From NCBI GenBank assembly GCA_022072055.1, contig JAJVIK010000001.1:192953-256952 (forward strand): 64,000 bases of DNA, in the 5' to 3' direction. A model generated the notes under the pieces. It did no database searches and was not told where the DNA came from. It worked only from the letters and a program-made list of their open reading frames with translations. The position numbers and the translations under genes were made by a program. This stretch comes from a bacterium (GTDB taxonomy: Bacteria > Hinthialibacterota > Hinthialibacteria > OLB16). Within the stretch, counting starts at the first letter, position 1; each line of letters begins with the position of its first letter. Positions 44,182-53,214 of this stretch are shown here, piece after piece.

Positions 44182-45948
44182 TTAATCATACAGGTCCCAC
44201 TCCCGGACCGCGGTTCCGGGCGGAATCGCGCTGGGAAGCTGGAACAGACGCGCAACCTGACTTTGTGGCAATGGCTTCGCCACTCCCGTGCAATCCACAG
44301 CCGTGGAGATCGTCGGAACTGCATTGTCGCTGGTCCAGCAAACGCAAATTGTGTCGCCGCTGATCGCGACTTCGAGGATCGAGGAATCACCGGTGTAGCC
44401 AGTTCCCGAGTTGTTATCCGTCGTGGGATCGGGTAAACCGCTCACAAAGAAATTTGGCGTTTTGGGCGTCCCATCCGGGTTATACACCCGACAAACCACC
44501 GCGCGGGTGGAGTTGTCTCGGTAAGCCACCACGATGGTGCCGTCCTGCTCGTCCACATCCACGGCCTGCCCGACTCGCCAAGCATCGCTGAAGGCACCCG
44601 TGCTGGGACCGGCGCCACCGTTGAGGTCATCGTCGACAATGATGGTGCGGGTCACCGGCAAGCAGGTCCCCGCCGTTGTGTTGACCTCCCAAATCATCAG
44701 TCCGCGACGGAAGAAACCGGAGGCGGTGTGCTTGAGGGTGCACATTCTGGCGAGACGGTTCCCACCGCAGGCCATGTTCTGCTCACGGTCGAACCAGGTG
44801 TCACGGTTGGTGTCGTTCTCGAACCCGGTGGGCAGCGGCATGTTGTTGCCGCCAGGGTTGTTGAGCGGGCTGGTCTGGGTGGCGTATGCAACCAGGGTTC
44901 CCGCGTTGTTATAGATGGCGATCATCTGATCCTGATACAACCCATACCACCCGTTTGCATAGTCCGAATCCCCACTGCTTGACGCCTCCGACTTCGGAGA
45001 CCAAAAACCGGGAGCGCTGGGAGCCCAATAGACTTGGGGACGTTTCCGGGTCTGGAAAACCGCAGTCGTGCTCAAAACGTAGGTCGTTGCCGCCGGGTTG
45101 GTGATCGAATGAACCGTCACATCATCATTGGCGGTTCCGTAGAACGGATTGGAAACATTGTCCACCGCAGTTCGGTCGGGGTCGATGAACACTCGAATCT
45201 CGTTGGAGTTGGCATTGCTCGAGCGAGTGCAGCCGCTATAGAATGAATTGCCATCCGAAAGGATCCCCACGCCCGCTGGCTTGGCGCTAACACCGCCGAC
45301 CCAATTGGGGTCACCGCCGCCAAGATCGTCCGGGGAGGGAACATTTCGACCCGGGGTCATATCGCAGATGGTGTTTCCGTCACGGTCGAAACGCTGGAAA
45401 TTGGCCTTTCCCCCGGCTGAACCCGAAGCCGGAGAAGCATTGTTCCAGTAGTTGAGCGCCGCCGGGGTATTGGCCCCGAGGAGCAGCTTCCAGGTCGGAG
45501 TTTCGCGGAGGCAGGCTCCGATGATGAACTCACCCGTCTCGCGGTTTCCTCTCACCATGACATCTTGAGAGAGCTTGGCGGGCTGGACCCCCGCAGTCAG
45601 CGCGGTGATGTCCGTGGTGCCATCATCCCCGATCCACCCACCAAGGTCCGCCACGATCCCATTCCGGTCGACCACAACCTTCCTGAGACCGCAGTCCACG
45701 CCGTTGGCGTTGATCGCGGCGGTCCCCACGACAACGAATTCCTCCCGGTTGGTCACCGGATCCTTACCGATGGCCGCCATGCCGAGCGCGTTAGGACGAT
45801 TGTTTCCGAAGGCCAGGAAGTCCGGCCACACGTCAAAATTGGGGCTGAGTGTCTGGACGCCCGCCGCCACGGGGTCCAGGGGCTGCGCGAACACAACATT
45901 GGGGGACAGCAGGCAAAGCACTGCCGCCAATACAAGTAATTTTCGCAT
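44182..45948 (-). CDS. Secreted protein of unknown family (588 aa), possibly beta-propeller
   Basis: The protein has a clear signal peptide cleaved near V-F-A-Q at residue 22. The rest is rich in Asn, Asp, Gly, Thr and Ser. Several blocks resemble propeller blades (for example W-R-V-G-Q-A-V-D-V-D-E-Q-D-G, then V-A-I-S-G-D-T-I-C-V-C-W-T-S). It has about eight Cys, spread along the chain, which could form disulfides. I recognise no enzyme motif. The gene is a single unit with AAGGAG upstream, a 5' inverted repeat and its own terminator. Surface or extracellular binding is the best guess. Confidence 0.75.
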   Translation of the reverse strand: MRKLLVLAAVLCLLSPNVVFAQPLDPVAAGVQTLSPNFDVWPDFLAFGNNRPNALGMAAIGKDPVTNREEFVVVGTAAINANGVDCGLRKVVVDRNGIVADLGGWIGDDGTTDITALTAGVQPAKLSQDVMVRGNRETGEFIIGACLRETPTWKLLLGANTPAALNYWNNASPASGSAGGKANFQRFDRDGNTICDMTPGRNVPSPDDLGGGDPNWVGGVSAKPAGVGILSDGNSFYSGCTRSSNANSNEIRVFIDPDRTAVDNVSNPFYGTANDDVTVHSITNPAATTYVLSTTAVFQTRKRPQVYWAPSAPGFWSPKSEASSSGDSDYANGWYGLYQDQMIAIYNNAGTLVAYATQTSPLNNPGGNNMPLPTGFENDTNRDTWFDREQNMACGGNRLARMCTLKHTASGFFRRGLMIWEVNTTAGTCLPVTRTIIVDDDLNGGAGPSTGAFSDAWRVGQAVDVDEQDGTIVVAYRDNSTRAVVCRVYNPDGTPKTPNFFVSGLPDPTTDNNSGTGYTGDSSILEVAISGDTICVCWTSDNAVPTISTAVDCTGVAKPLPQSQVARLFQLPSAIPPGTAVREWDLYD

Positions 45949-46338
45949 TTTGGGGTGCTCTCCTTACAACAAGGAAAATCCAAAGGGCGGTCACCGACCG
46001 CCATTACCCGATCCCATCCTCCCCTGACAAGCTCGAAAAGGTCAGGAACGGTGTCTGCACCGAGAAGACCCTCCTCTCATTCGGCTGAATTCCCGTGGCC
46101 GCCACGCGACGCGAACCTCACGGGACACTCGACCATCCCGTGGATGGACACACCCCATCTTTCCAATAAGGGGGCCATTCCAAGGATCATCCTACATCTT
46201 TCTCAAACCCAGGGCAAACGCTTTTTTGGTTAAGATTGTGTTCAAGTCGCCGCATACCTACCGCAAAATCGTCCCCTCTCACCCCCGCCAGGCGTTTGGG
46301 TGTAGAATACCGCTTGCCATGACAGGTGGGCGAACCTC
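45949..46338. other. Divergent intergenic region between the secreted protein and NsrR-like genes
   Basis: The 390-base region holds the upstream signals of both genes and no plausible coding frame. For the minus-strand gene, AAGGAG and the hairpin at 45986-46002 are seen. For the plus-strand regulator, a TAGAAT -10 candidate at 46303-46308 lies about 31 bases before the ATG at 46339, without a good -35. I found no convincing NsrR palindrome. Confidence 0.55.
45986..46002. repeat. Inverted repeat in the 5' leader of the 45948 gene
   Basis: GGCGGTC and GACCGCC form a perfect seven-base inverted repeat around a three-base loop, 38-54 bases before the ATG. In RNA this is a stable stem with only a weak T-rich stretch after it, so it may be an operator or a leader hairpin rather than a terminator. 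Confidence 0.45.
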
Positions 46339-46824
46339 ATGCAACTCACTCTACGCGCTGATTATTCCCTGAGGGTCCTCCTGTACCTCGCGGTCCACCC
46401 CGGAAGGCTTGTGCCGACCTCGGAGATCGCCGCGGCGTACGGGATTTCAAACAACCATCTGGTCAAGGTGGTGCTCTTGCTCTCCCATGAGGGCTATATC
46501 CGCTCACATCGAGGGCGCCTGGGAGGGAATGAGCTCGCGCTCGATCCCGAGGCGATCAATCTCGGCGAGGTGCTCCGCAGGGTGGAGCCGGATTTCAAGG
46601 TTGTCGAATGCTTTGATGAAGGGACCAACACTTGCCCGATTCTGCCGGTGTGCGGCCTCAAGGTCGCGCTGGCGAAGGCGGTTGAAGCCTTCCTCCAGGT
46701 GGTGGACCGTTACACCCTGGCGGATGTCACCCGCCCCGAAACTCGACCGGCCCTGGCGGCGCACTTCCTTCCGCTCCCCAACGGACCAGGCCACCACCAT
46801 GTGACCCACATGGCCGCCAAGTAG
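46339..46824 (+). CDS. Rrf2-family regulator, NsrR-like
   Basis: The 161-residue protein has the N-terminal winged helix of Rrf2 regulators (M-Q-L-T-L-R-A-D-Y-S start, S-E-I-A-A-A-Y-G-I-S-N-N-H-L recognition helix). Cys91, Cys99 and Cys105 give the C-x7-C-x5-C spacing of NsrR, which ligates an Fe-S cluster that reacts with nitric oxide. IscR has a shorter first gap. It probably represses nitrosative-stress genes, but no such gene (hmp, nor, hcp) is within the window. The C-terminus is His-rich (G-H-H-H-V-T-H). It is a single gene, convergent with DUF1501. Confidence 0.85.
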   Translation: MQLTLRADYSLRVLLYLAVHPGRLVPTSEIAAAYGISNNHLVKVVLLLSHEGYIRSHRGRLGGNELALDPEAINLGEVLRRVEPDFKVVECFDEGTNTCPILPVCGLKVALAKAVEAFLQVVDRYTLADVTRPETRPALAAHFLPLPNGPGHHHVTHMAAK

Positions 46825-46845
46825 GGGCCATGCCATCGGGAGTCC

Positions 46846-48258
46846 CTACGCGAAGAGATCCCTCACCGGCTTCCCAAGGGCATCCCGAGTGACATAGAAC
46901 GGGCGCTTCTCAACCTCGTAGGCCAGCGCCGGAGAGATCCCCATCGCGGTGTACATGGTGGCGTGTAGATCCTCAATCGTGACTGGTTTGTCGAGAATCT
47001 TGCAGGGGCGCTCCTCGGCGGTCTCGCCGTACAGGAATCCTTTCTTCACCCCGCCGCCGAACATCAACACCGAACCGGCATCCGTGAAGTGACGGTGCAT
47101 GCCGTAATGCTTCAGCTCGGTCATGATCGCCGGGACCTCGACCTGATTCTTGACCGGATTGTCGGGCTTGCCCTCGACCAGCATGTCGCGACTGAATTCG
47201 CTCGCCAGAACGATCAATGTCCGATCGAGCAATCCACGCTCCTCCAGGTCGAGGACCAATTGGGCGATGGGGGCATCGATGAGCTGCTTCATGTCCACGA
47301 GGCGGGTGTGGCCGTTCTCGTGGGTGTCCCACATCTTGAACGGCTCATACTCCGAGGTGACCTCGATGAACCGGGCGCCGACCTCCACCAGTCGGCGCGC
47401 GAGCAGGCACCCCAGCCCGAAACGACCGGTGTTGTAAACATCGAACTTCTCTTTCGGTTCAAGCGCGAGGTCGAAAGCCTTGGAGGCGGGGGAGCTCAGC
47501 AAGCGGTGGGCGTTGTCCATCGATCGGACCAACGATTCCTTCTGGAAGTCGCCGCCGAATTCGCCGATGGGACTGGCCTCCGCCAGGCGCTTATAGAACT
47601 TGTGGCGGTTTTCGAACCGGCTCGGAGTCATCCCCTCCGGGGGGCGGACGCTGCGCACATCATCGGGATACGGAACCAGGAAAGGACCATATTCGCTGCC
47701 GAGAAACCCGGCCTGATGGAAGGCCTTCAGCTCCTCCCCTTCCCCCACATCCAAACGCTGTCCGATGTCGATGAAGGCCGGGACATCCGGATTGAGCGGC
47801 CCGAGGGTCCGCGCGATCACCGCGCCGATGTGCGGGGCGGCCACGGTCTGCGGGGGAGCATAACCGGTGTGCCACTGGTATTGGTGACGGGAATGCAAGA
47901 TGAAGCCGAGGTCCCCCGCTTGGTAAGTCCGCACCAGGGTCGCTCGGTCGATCACCTTGGCGATCTTCTCCAGCCCCTCGGAAAGCTTGATGTTGTCCAC
48001 AACGGTGTCGATGGCGGGGAAGGTGGAGAGAACCGCGTTGGCCTCCAGACCGGACTCGAAGGGGGTGTGGCGCTTGGGGTCGAAGGTCTCGGTGTGGGCC
48101 ATGCCTCCCCCCATCCACAGGACAATCAAAGTGTCCGCGGTGGCCTTCGGATTGGAAGGCGCGGCAATCGCCCTCGGAAACCCAGCGCCCAAAGCCCCCA
48201 AAGTGGCCGCGCTCGCGCTCTTAAGGAAGTCTCTGCGACTCCAGCCTATACGCTTCAT
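46846..48258 (-). CDS. DUF1501 protein with Tat signal
   Basis: The ATG at 48258 has GGAGG eight bases upstream; a TTG at 48273 is open but less likely. The 470-residue protein begins with a twin-arginine motif S-R-R-D-F-L-K (7-13). The core carries L-W-M-G-G-G-M-A-H-T-E-T-F-D-P-K and a sulfatase-like alkaline-phosphatase fold with A-S-E-F-S-R near the end, as in DUF1501. This family pairs with PSCyt1/DUF1549 proteins in Planctomycetes and Verrucomicrobia. The gene lies 79 bases after its partner on the same strand. Its biochemical role is not established. Confidence 0.92.
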   Translation of the reverse strand: MKRIGWSRRDFLKSASAATLGALGAGFPRAIAAPSNPKATADTLIVLWMGGGMAHTETFDPKRHTPFESGLEANAVLSTFPAIDTVVDNIKLSEGLEKIAKVIDRATLVRTYQAGDLGFILHSRHQYQWHTGYAPPQTVAAPHIGAVIARTLGPLNPDVPAFIDIGQRLDVGEGEELKAFHQAGFLGSEYGPFLVPYPDDVRSVRPPEGMTPSRFENRHKFYKRLAEASPIGEFGGDFQKESLVRSMDNAHRLLSSPASKAFDLALEPKEKFDVYNTGRFGLGCLLARRLVEVGARFIEVTSEYEPFKMWDTHENGHTRLVDMKQLIDAPIAQLVLDLEERGLLDRTLIVLASEFSRDMLVEGKPDNPVKNQVEVPAIMTELKHYGMHRHFTDAGSVLMFGGGVKKGFLYGETAEERPCKILDKPVTIEDLHATMYTAMGISPALAYEVEKRPFYVTRDALGKPVRDLFA

Positions 48259-48337
48259 GTTGCTTTCCTCCAACCGCCAGTTCTTGAAGGGTCGCGGCGC
48301 GATCGTAACGGTCGCGCGACTTCTCGTCCCCGCACCG

Positions 48338-50278
48338 TTAATAGATTAACTGAAACTCCGGCAGCATCGCCACCGCCCAGAGGAGGTCTTGCACACCCTC
48401 TTCCTTGGCTTGTTCGCCGAGGAGCTCCGAAGCCAAGGCCCACTCCTCGGGTGTCGGTTCACGTCCGAGGGCCGACCGGAAGACGTGCCGGGTGATCTCC
48501 TCCGGGGTGGCCGAGCCGCTCGCGAGCAGCTCGGCCGCTCCCTGCTTGAGGATTTCCGAAAGGGTCTGTCCATTGGTGAGTTCAAGAATCTCCAAGGTGG
48601 TGGCCAGCGAGGCTCTATGGGTGACCACCTGCTCCCGGTTGGGGCGTCCCATGGCCACCGCGAGCGGATCGGCCTTGAGGTGCCAGGCGCGCACTCGCCC
48701 GGGCGCGCTGGGGTCCTCCGAGACCTGAATGTCCGTGGCGGGAGTCGCGGGCCAAACATCCACCACAGCCGCCAGGGCATCCCGGAACTGCTCGGAGGAC
48801 AGGCGGCGAACAGCCGGTCCTTCGAAGACATAGTCCTGCTGGTGGAGCAGGTCGAGACTGACCGAGGGGAGCTGATAGGCGCGGGATGTCAGCATCAGGC
48901 GGATGGCGTGCTTGAGATCGTACCCGCTTTCCGCGAGGTCCACGGCCAACCAGTCCAGAAGGTCCGGGTGCCACGGATCGTTGTCCATTTCATCCACCGG
49001 CTCCACCAGGCCGCGCCCATGGAAGCGGGTCCAGAGACGATTCACAATGGTGCGGGTGAGACGACCGTTCTTTTCACTGGTCAGGATTTCGGCCAGGCGC
49101 GCCAAGCGGATCTCCCGGCCGGCATCCGCCGGAATGGACCCTAGTTCGGAGTACAGAAACTTCGCGGTGGCGGTGGCTCCGGTGGCGGTGTCGCAGCGGA
49201 AGATCCCCAATGGCTTGGGCGCGAATGCGCTGGCCAGATTGTAAGCGTCCTCCAGCTTCCAATTGCTGATGAAGCTATCGTGGCAAGAGGCGCATTTCAG
49301 ATTGATGCCGAGGAACACCTGGGAAACATTCTGCGCGGCCTGCATTTCCGGGGTCTGGCTCGAGTTGACCACCCCGCGCCACACAATCCCCTTGATGAAC
49401 CCCTCGGAGCCGGTTACCGGATGAATCAGTTGCGCGACAAACTCATCATAGGGGAGATTGGACTTAAGGGCCTGGTACAGCCAGGCGGAAATCTGCTTCC
49501 GGCCGCCATCGATATAACCGGTTCCGGCGAAATCATTCCGGAGAGCATCGTTCCAGAAGCTCATCCAGTGCTCGGCGTAGGCCTGGTTCCTCTCCAGGAG
49601 GGAATCGACCAGCTTGTCACGTTTGTTCGGGTCGGGGTCGCGGAGGAAGGCCTCAAGCTCCTCCGGCGTGGGCAAGAGACCGGTCACATCGAGATAGACC
49701 CGTCGGGCGAACACGCGATCCGAAACCGGCTCCCTGGGCTGGACATCGTGGCTTTCAAAATAGGGTTCCAGGAAGCGGTCAATCGGGTTGGTGGAACCGC
49801 GCGCCTCGGCGACCGGAATCTCCGGGCGATGAGGAGAAAGGGGGGCCTCCTTGAAGCGGCCAAAAGAGAAACCCTCCTCCCATTCGAGACCCTGGTCGAT
49901 CCAAGCGCGCAGCAGCCCGACCTTTTCCGGGGTGAGACGCTCCCCATCCGGGGGCATGACCTCATCCTTCTCCACACCGGCCACCAGGCGGATCAATCGG
50001 CTGGACTGGCTCTTGCCGATCTCCAGGACCGGACCATTCTCCCCCCCGGCGAGCAAGGTTTCGCGCGAATCGATCTTGAAACCTCCGCGCGCCTTGCCGC
50101 GACCGTGGCACTGAACGCAACTCCGGTTCAGGATCGGTTTGATCTCCTTGTCAAAGGAGACTGTGTGAGTCGCCGCCGCGGGGACTTCGGTGATCGCGGA
50201 GGCTTGGCCCTCTTCCGCGCGAGCGGAAATCGGATAAGAAAGCAGTCCAAAAACGATGAAAAGAAATAAGCGCGCCAT
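48338..50278 (-). CDS. PSCyt1-DUF1549-DUF1553 protein (Planctomycete-type cytochrome)
   Basis: I chose the ATG at 50278 because a signal peptide (through A-R-A at 21) starts there; a GTG at 50299 is an alternative. The product has 646 residues. The PSCyt1 domain holds a haem c site C-V-Q-C-H at 54-58. DUF1549 spans about 165-350 with a second C-A-S-C-H site at 329-333. DUF1553 spans about 390-640. Two haems are therefore possible, and the protein is probably periplasmic. It heads a two-gene unit with the DUF1501 protein. The pair may link sugar oxidation to electron transfer, which is inference. Confidence 0.93.
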   Translation of the reverse strand: MARLFLFIVFGLLSYPISARAEEGQASAITEVPAAATHTVSFDKEIKPILNRSCVQCHGRGKARGGFKIDSRETLLAGGENGPVLEIGKSQSSRLIRLVAGVEKDEVMPPDGERLTPEKVGLLRAWIDQGLEWEEGFSFGRFKEAPLSPHRPEIPVAEARGSTNPIDRFLEPYFESHDVQPREPVSDRVFARRVYLDVTGLLPTPEELEAFLRDPDPNKRDKLVDSLLERNQAYAEHWMSFWNDALRNDFAGTGYIDGGRKQISAWLYQALKSNLPYDEFVAQLIHPVTGSEGFIKGIVWRGVVNSSQTPEMQAAQNVSQVFLGINLKCASCHDSFISNWKLEDAYNLASAFAPKPLGIFRCDTATGATATAKFLYSELGSIPADAGREIRLARLAEILTSEKNGRLTRTIVNRLWTRFHGRGLVEPVDEMDNDPWHPDLLDWLAVDLAESGYDLKHAIRLMLTSRAYQLPSVSLDLLHQQDYVFEGPAVRRLSSEQFRDALAAVVDVWPATPATDIQVSEDPSAPGRVRAWHLKADPLAVAMGRPNREQVVTHRASLATTLEILELTNGQTLSEILKQGAAELLASGSATPEEITRHVFRSALGREPTPEEWALASELLGEQAKEEGVQDLLWAVAMLPEFQLIY

Positions 50279-50471
50279 CTGAGAAAGATACACCTCCACC
50301 CCCAGCGGTAGCCCTGATTCTAATCCCAGGGAAAGAGGCTTTTCAATAGGAGATTTCCGGATTCTTGGGGCGGGAATTCTTAAACCCTCACCCCTCCAAA
50401 CCCGCTCTCCGCGGGCGGCTGAGAGCTTGAGTTGGAATGCGCATGCGCATCCTTCAGACTGTGGGACCGCA

Positions 50472-51446
50472 ATGAACCCAAGTCCGACGGGCGAATGGCT
50501 CCTCGTTCACAACCCGCGTTCCCGTCGTGGGGCCAGGGTCGCGTCCGAGGTCCGAGGATTTCTCGAGCGCCAGCCTCCGGCCACCGCGCCACGCCCGCGC
50601 TGGCTTACACTCGAGGAACTTCCCGAAACCGGAGTGGCCCCCGAGCGAGTCCTGGCCCTCGGCGGAGATGGAACCATCAACGCGGTCTTGAATTGGCTGT
50701 GGAGAAACAACTTGGAGGCCCCACTGGCGATTGTTCCCGCCGGAACCGGGAACAACCTCGCGAAGGGGCTGGGTGTTCCCCTGGAGATCCAGGCCTCCCT
50801 CAAGCTCGCGCTTTGCGGAGCGCGCCTCTGTCGCTTGGATGCCGGGGTGATCCGGGACGGAAGGTCCGGCTGGTCCACGGTGACCGTGCAGTCATTGTGT
50901 TTTGGATTTCCCGCCCACATCTCCGCCCGCTTTGATCGGATGCGACGGAATCCCCTGACACGGCCGCTCTTGACCCTCCTTGGAGACACGGCCTATCGCT
51001 TGCTGGCGGCCTTGGGTTTGGAGGGACAGAAACGCATGGAAAGGAAGGGCAGGCACTTGCTTGAATCCAAGCTGCGAATCGACGGCGAAGCCCTCGCGGA
51101 AACCGTCCTTGCGCTCTTTGTCGGCAATGAGCGCTCCCTGGGGGGGAGCTTCATTCCTTGCCCGCTGGCCCTTCCCGATGATGGGAAGCTCGACCTCTGC
51201 CTGGTGCGCGCCGGAACCGGGGCGAACTACTGGCGCCTTTTCGCGGAGGTGGTGAGGGGCGCGCATTTGGCTAATGTAGGGGTGGTCCGTTATATCCAGT
51301 TCGAGAAACGGCTCGACCTCGAGTTTTCCTCTCCTACTCCCGTGCTTGTGGATGGCGATATCCGGGAAACCAGCGACCGTTTCGGGATCGAGGTCCTGCC
51401 GAGAAGGTTCCCCGTGGTGGTTCCGGAGGGAAACGGGGCGGGCTGA
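50472..51446 (+). CDS. YegS/diacylglycerol-kinase-family lipid kinase
   Basis: I use the ATG at 50472; a TTG at 50427 is open upstream. The 324-residue protein has G-G-D-G-T at 64-68 and P-A-G-T-G-N-N at 89-95, the ATP-binding signatures of the DAGK catalytic domain. A C-terminal beta-sandwich is typical of YegS, DgkB and sphingosine-kinase-like proteins. It should phosphorylate a membrane lipid, most likely diacylglycerol. There is no membrane segment. The stop is 15 bases from the end of the convergent hydrolase. No ribosome binding site is obvious. Confidence 0.9.
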   Translation: MNPSPTGEWLLVHNPRSRRGARVASEVRGFLERQPPATAPRPRWLTLEELPETGVAPERVLALGGDGTINAVLNWLWRNNLEAPLAIVPAGTGNNLAKGLGVPLEIQASLKLALCGARLCRLDAGVIRDGRSGWSTVTVQSLCFGFPAHISARFDRMRRNPLTRPLLTLLGDTAYRLLAALGLEGQKRMERKGRHLLESKLRIDGEALAETVLALFVGNERSLGGSFIPCPLALPDDGKLDLCLVRAGTGANYWRLFAEVVRGAHLANVGVVRYIQFEKRLDLEFSSPTPVLVDGDIRETSDRFGIEVLPRRFPVVVPEGNGAG

Positions 51447-51460
51447 GGTCCTGGAGTGTC

Positions 51461-52306
51461 TTACCTCGATTTTCCGAGAAACTCGATCACTGTTCGCGTG
51501 TACACCTCGCCCAACGCGCTCCAGTCATCGTTGTGCCCCCCGGCCTTGAGGATCAGGAGGTTCTTGGGATCGCGCGCGGCTGCGTGCAGCTCCCGGCTCA
51601 TCCGGGAGGGGACAATCTCATCCTTCTCGCAATGGATCAGCAACAGCGGGGTGGGCGAGATGCGCGCGACGAAATCGATGGGATCATGTCCGCCGGATAT
51701 GGCGAACGAAAGAGGCCAGGCGAAGAGCCAGGTGATGGGGTTGCCGCGAAGCGCCGCGCGGGCCTCGGCGCGGTAAGCGGTGAAGGGGGCCGAGGCCACA
51801 ACCGCGCGCGTGGATTGCGGCGCCTCACCGGCGGCGACAATCGCCAGACAGGCCCCCAACGAGTGTCCCATCAGAAACGGTTTGCCCCACCTCGACTCCA
51901 CGAATGCCAAGGCGGCGTGAGTGTCCGCCAAGGTGGACTTTCGAGTCGGCGTTCTCGGCGAGGAATCCCCATACCCCCGGTAGTCGAACAGGAGAACTCG
52001 GTATCCGAACTCGGGCAGGAAATCGACGAAGCCGACATGGTTTTCGAGGTTCCCCGCGTTGCCGTGGCAGAACACCACAGTCCCGCTTGCCTCCTCAACG
52101 AGCGGCTCGAGAACCCACGCCGAAATCCGCTCCTGCTCCACCGGGATGCGGATTTCGTCGACACGGTGGGTCGAGGCGATGGGCGGGATAGGATGCCCCC
52201 GCGTGGGCGCATAAAAGGCGCTATCCGCTCGGAGGAACACGATCAGAACCAGGACAGTTGGAAGGATGGACCGAATCAGCCACCCACGCCGGATGGACTT
52301 CCACAT
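51461..52306 (-). CDS. Membrane-anchored alpha/beta hydrolase
   Basis: The 281-residue protein has one N-terminal hydrophobic segment (about 10-27) that is probably an anchor. The nucleophile elbow G-H-S-L-G has Ser149; the acid is in K-D-E-I-V-P and the base His is in G-G-H-N-D. The oxyanion region F-C-H-G-N-A-G-N is of the BEM46/ABHD17-like type. Substrate is unknown. It ends near the lipid kinase on the opposite strand and lies two bases after the sugar permease gene in the minus-strand ABC unit. Confidence 0.9.
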   Translation of the reverse strand: MWKSIRRGWLIRSILPTVLVLIVFLRADSAFYAPTRGHPIPPIASTHRVDEIRIPVEQERISAWVLEPLVEEASGTVVFCHGNAGNLENHVGFVDFLPEFGYRVLLFDYRGYGDSSPRTPTRKSTLADTHAALAFVESRWGKPFLMGHSLGACLAIVAAGEAPQSTRAVVASAPFTAYRAEARAALRGNPITWLFAWPLSFAISGGHDPIDFVARISPTPLLLIHCEKDEIVPSRMSRELHAAARDPKNLLILKAGGHNDDWSALGEVYTRTVIEFLGKSR

Positions 52307-52308
52307 TG

Positions 52309-53214
52309 TTACCCCTTGAGCGCTCCGAGGGTGATGCCTTGGGTCAGGTAGCGTTGAAGGAAAATGTAGACCACCAGGGTCGGTAGCATCACGATCACGA
52401 GTCCCGCGAACAGCAGCCCGAAGTCGCTCCGGTAATTGGCCTGGATCGATACGGCGGCAAGCCCGAGCGGCAGCGTCTTGTACTTATCCGTGTTGATGAA
52501 CACCAGCGCGAGGAAGTACTCGTTCCAAAGGCCGATGAAGTTGAAGATCGCGGCGGTCACCACCCCGGGTTTGGCCAGGGGGAGCATGACCGTCCAAAAC
52601 GCCCGGAACTCCCCACAACCATCGATGATTCCCGCTTCGTACAGCTCGGTCGGAAGGGTCCGGAAAAAAGAGGTCAGGATGAAGAGAGTGAAAGAGAGCG
52701 AGAGCGAGACATACAACAACACCAAGCCGGGATGGCTGTCCGCCAGGGACACCTCGACATGGTTCTGTCCGAACCACGCGAAGAGCGGAGAGAGGGCGAC
52801 CGTGAGGGCTTCCGACCAATCCTTGTACTGAAAGAACAACGGAACCAGGAGCAGTTGGACCGGAACCATCATCCCGGAGAGGAAGTACACCAGCAGCCAA
52901 CGAAAGGTCCGCGAATGATAGCGCGCCAGGGCGTAAGCCGCGGGGCAGGCAATCGCGAGGAGCAGCGCGAGCGAGGAAGAGACCACGAGCACGCTGTTCA
53001 GGAAGTAGTCCTCGAAGTGGGACTTGACCCAAGCTTTCCGGTAGTTGGCGCCAAGCGATCCGGACCAATCCTCGGGCCAGCCGAAGGGCGCGCGGAAGAT
53101 TTCCTCGGTGCTCCGCGCGGAGGTCACGATCACCCAGCCGAACGGGAGCACCACCGCCAGCAGCCAGGCGATCAGGCAGACATAAAGCAGGAACCGACCT
53201 CCGCTTGTGTCCAT
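52309..53214 (-). CDS. ABC sugar transporter permease (MalG/AraQ-like)
   Basis: The 301-residue protein has six predicted membrane segments. The EAA-type loop reads E-L-Y-E-A-G-I-I-D-G-C-G, then L-P-L-A-K-P, the site that touches the ATPase. It belongs to the CUT1 family of carbohydrate importers. The ATG overlaps the stop of the MalF-like gene in T-G-A-T-G. The C-terminus has L-T-Q-G-I-T-L-G-A-L-K-G, as is usual for MalG relatives. Confidence 0.95.
   Translation of the reverse strand: MDTSGGRFLLYVCLIAWLLAVVLPFGWVIVTSARSTEEIFRAPFGWPEDWSGSLGANYRKAWVKSHFEDYFLNSVLVVSSSLALLLAIACPAAYALARYHSRTFRWLLVYFLSGMMVPVQLLLVPLFFQYKDWSEALTVALSPLFAWFGQNHVEVSLADSHPGLVLLYVSLSLSFTLFILTSFFRTLPTELYEAGIIDGCGEFRAFWTVMLPLAKPGVVTAAIFNFIGLWNEYFLALVFINTDKYKTLPLGLAAVSIQANYRSDFGLLFAGLVIVMLPTLVVYIFLQRYLTQGITLGALKG

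Noticed and set aside
46180-46240. Possible NsrR-type operator upstream of the Rrf2 gene (ATCAT...CATCTTT)
   Set aside because: The half-sites are weak and the spacing does not match known NsrR boxes.
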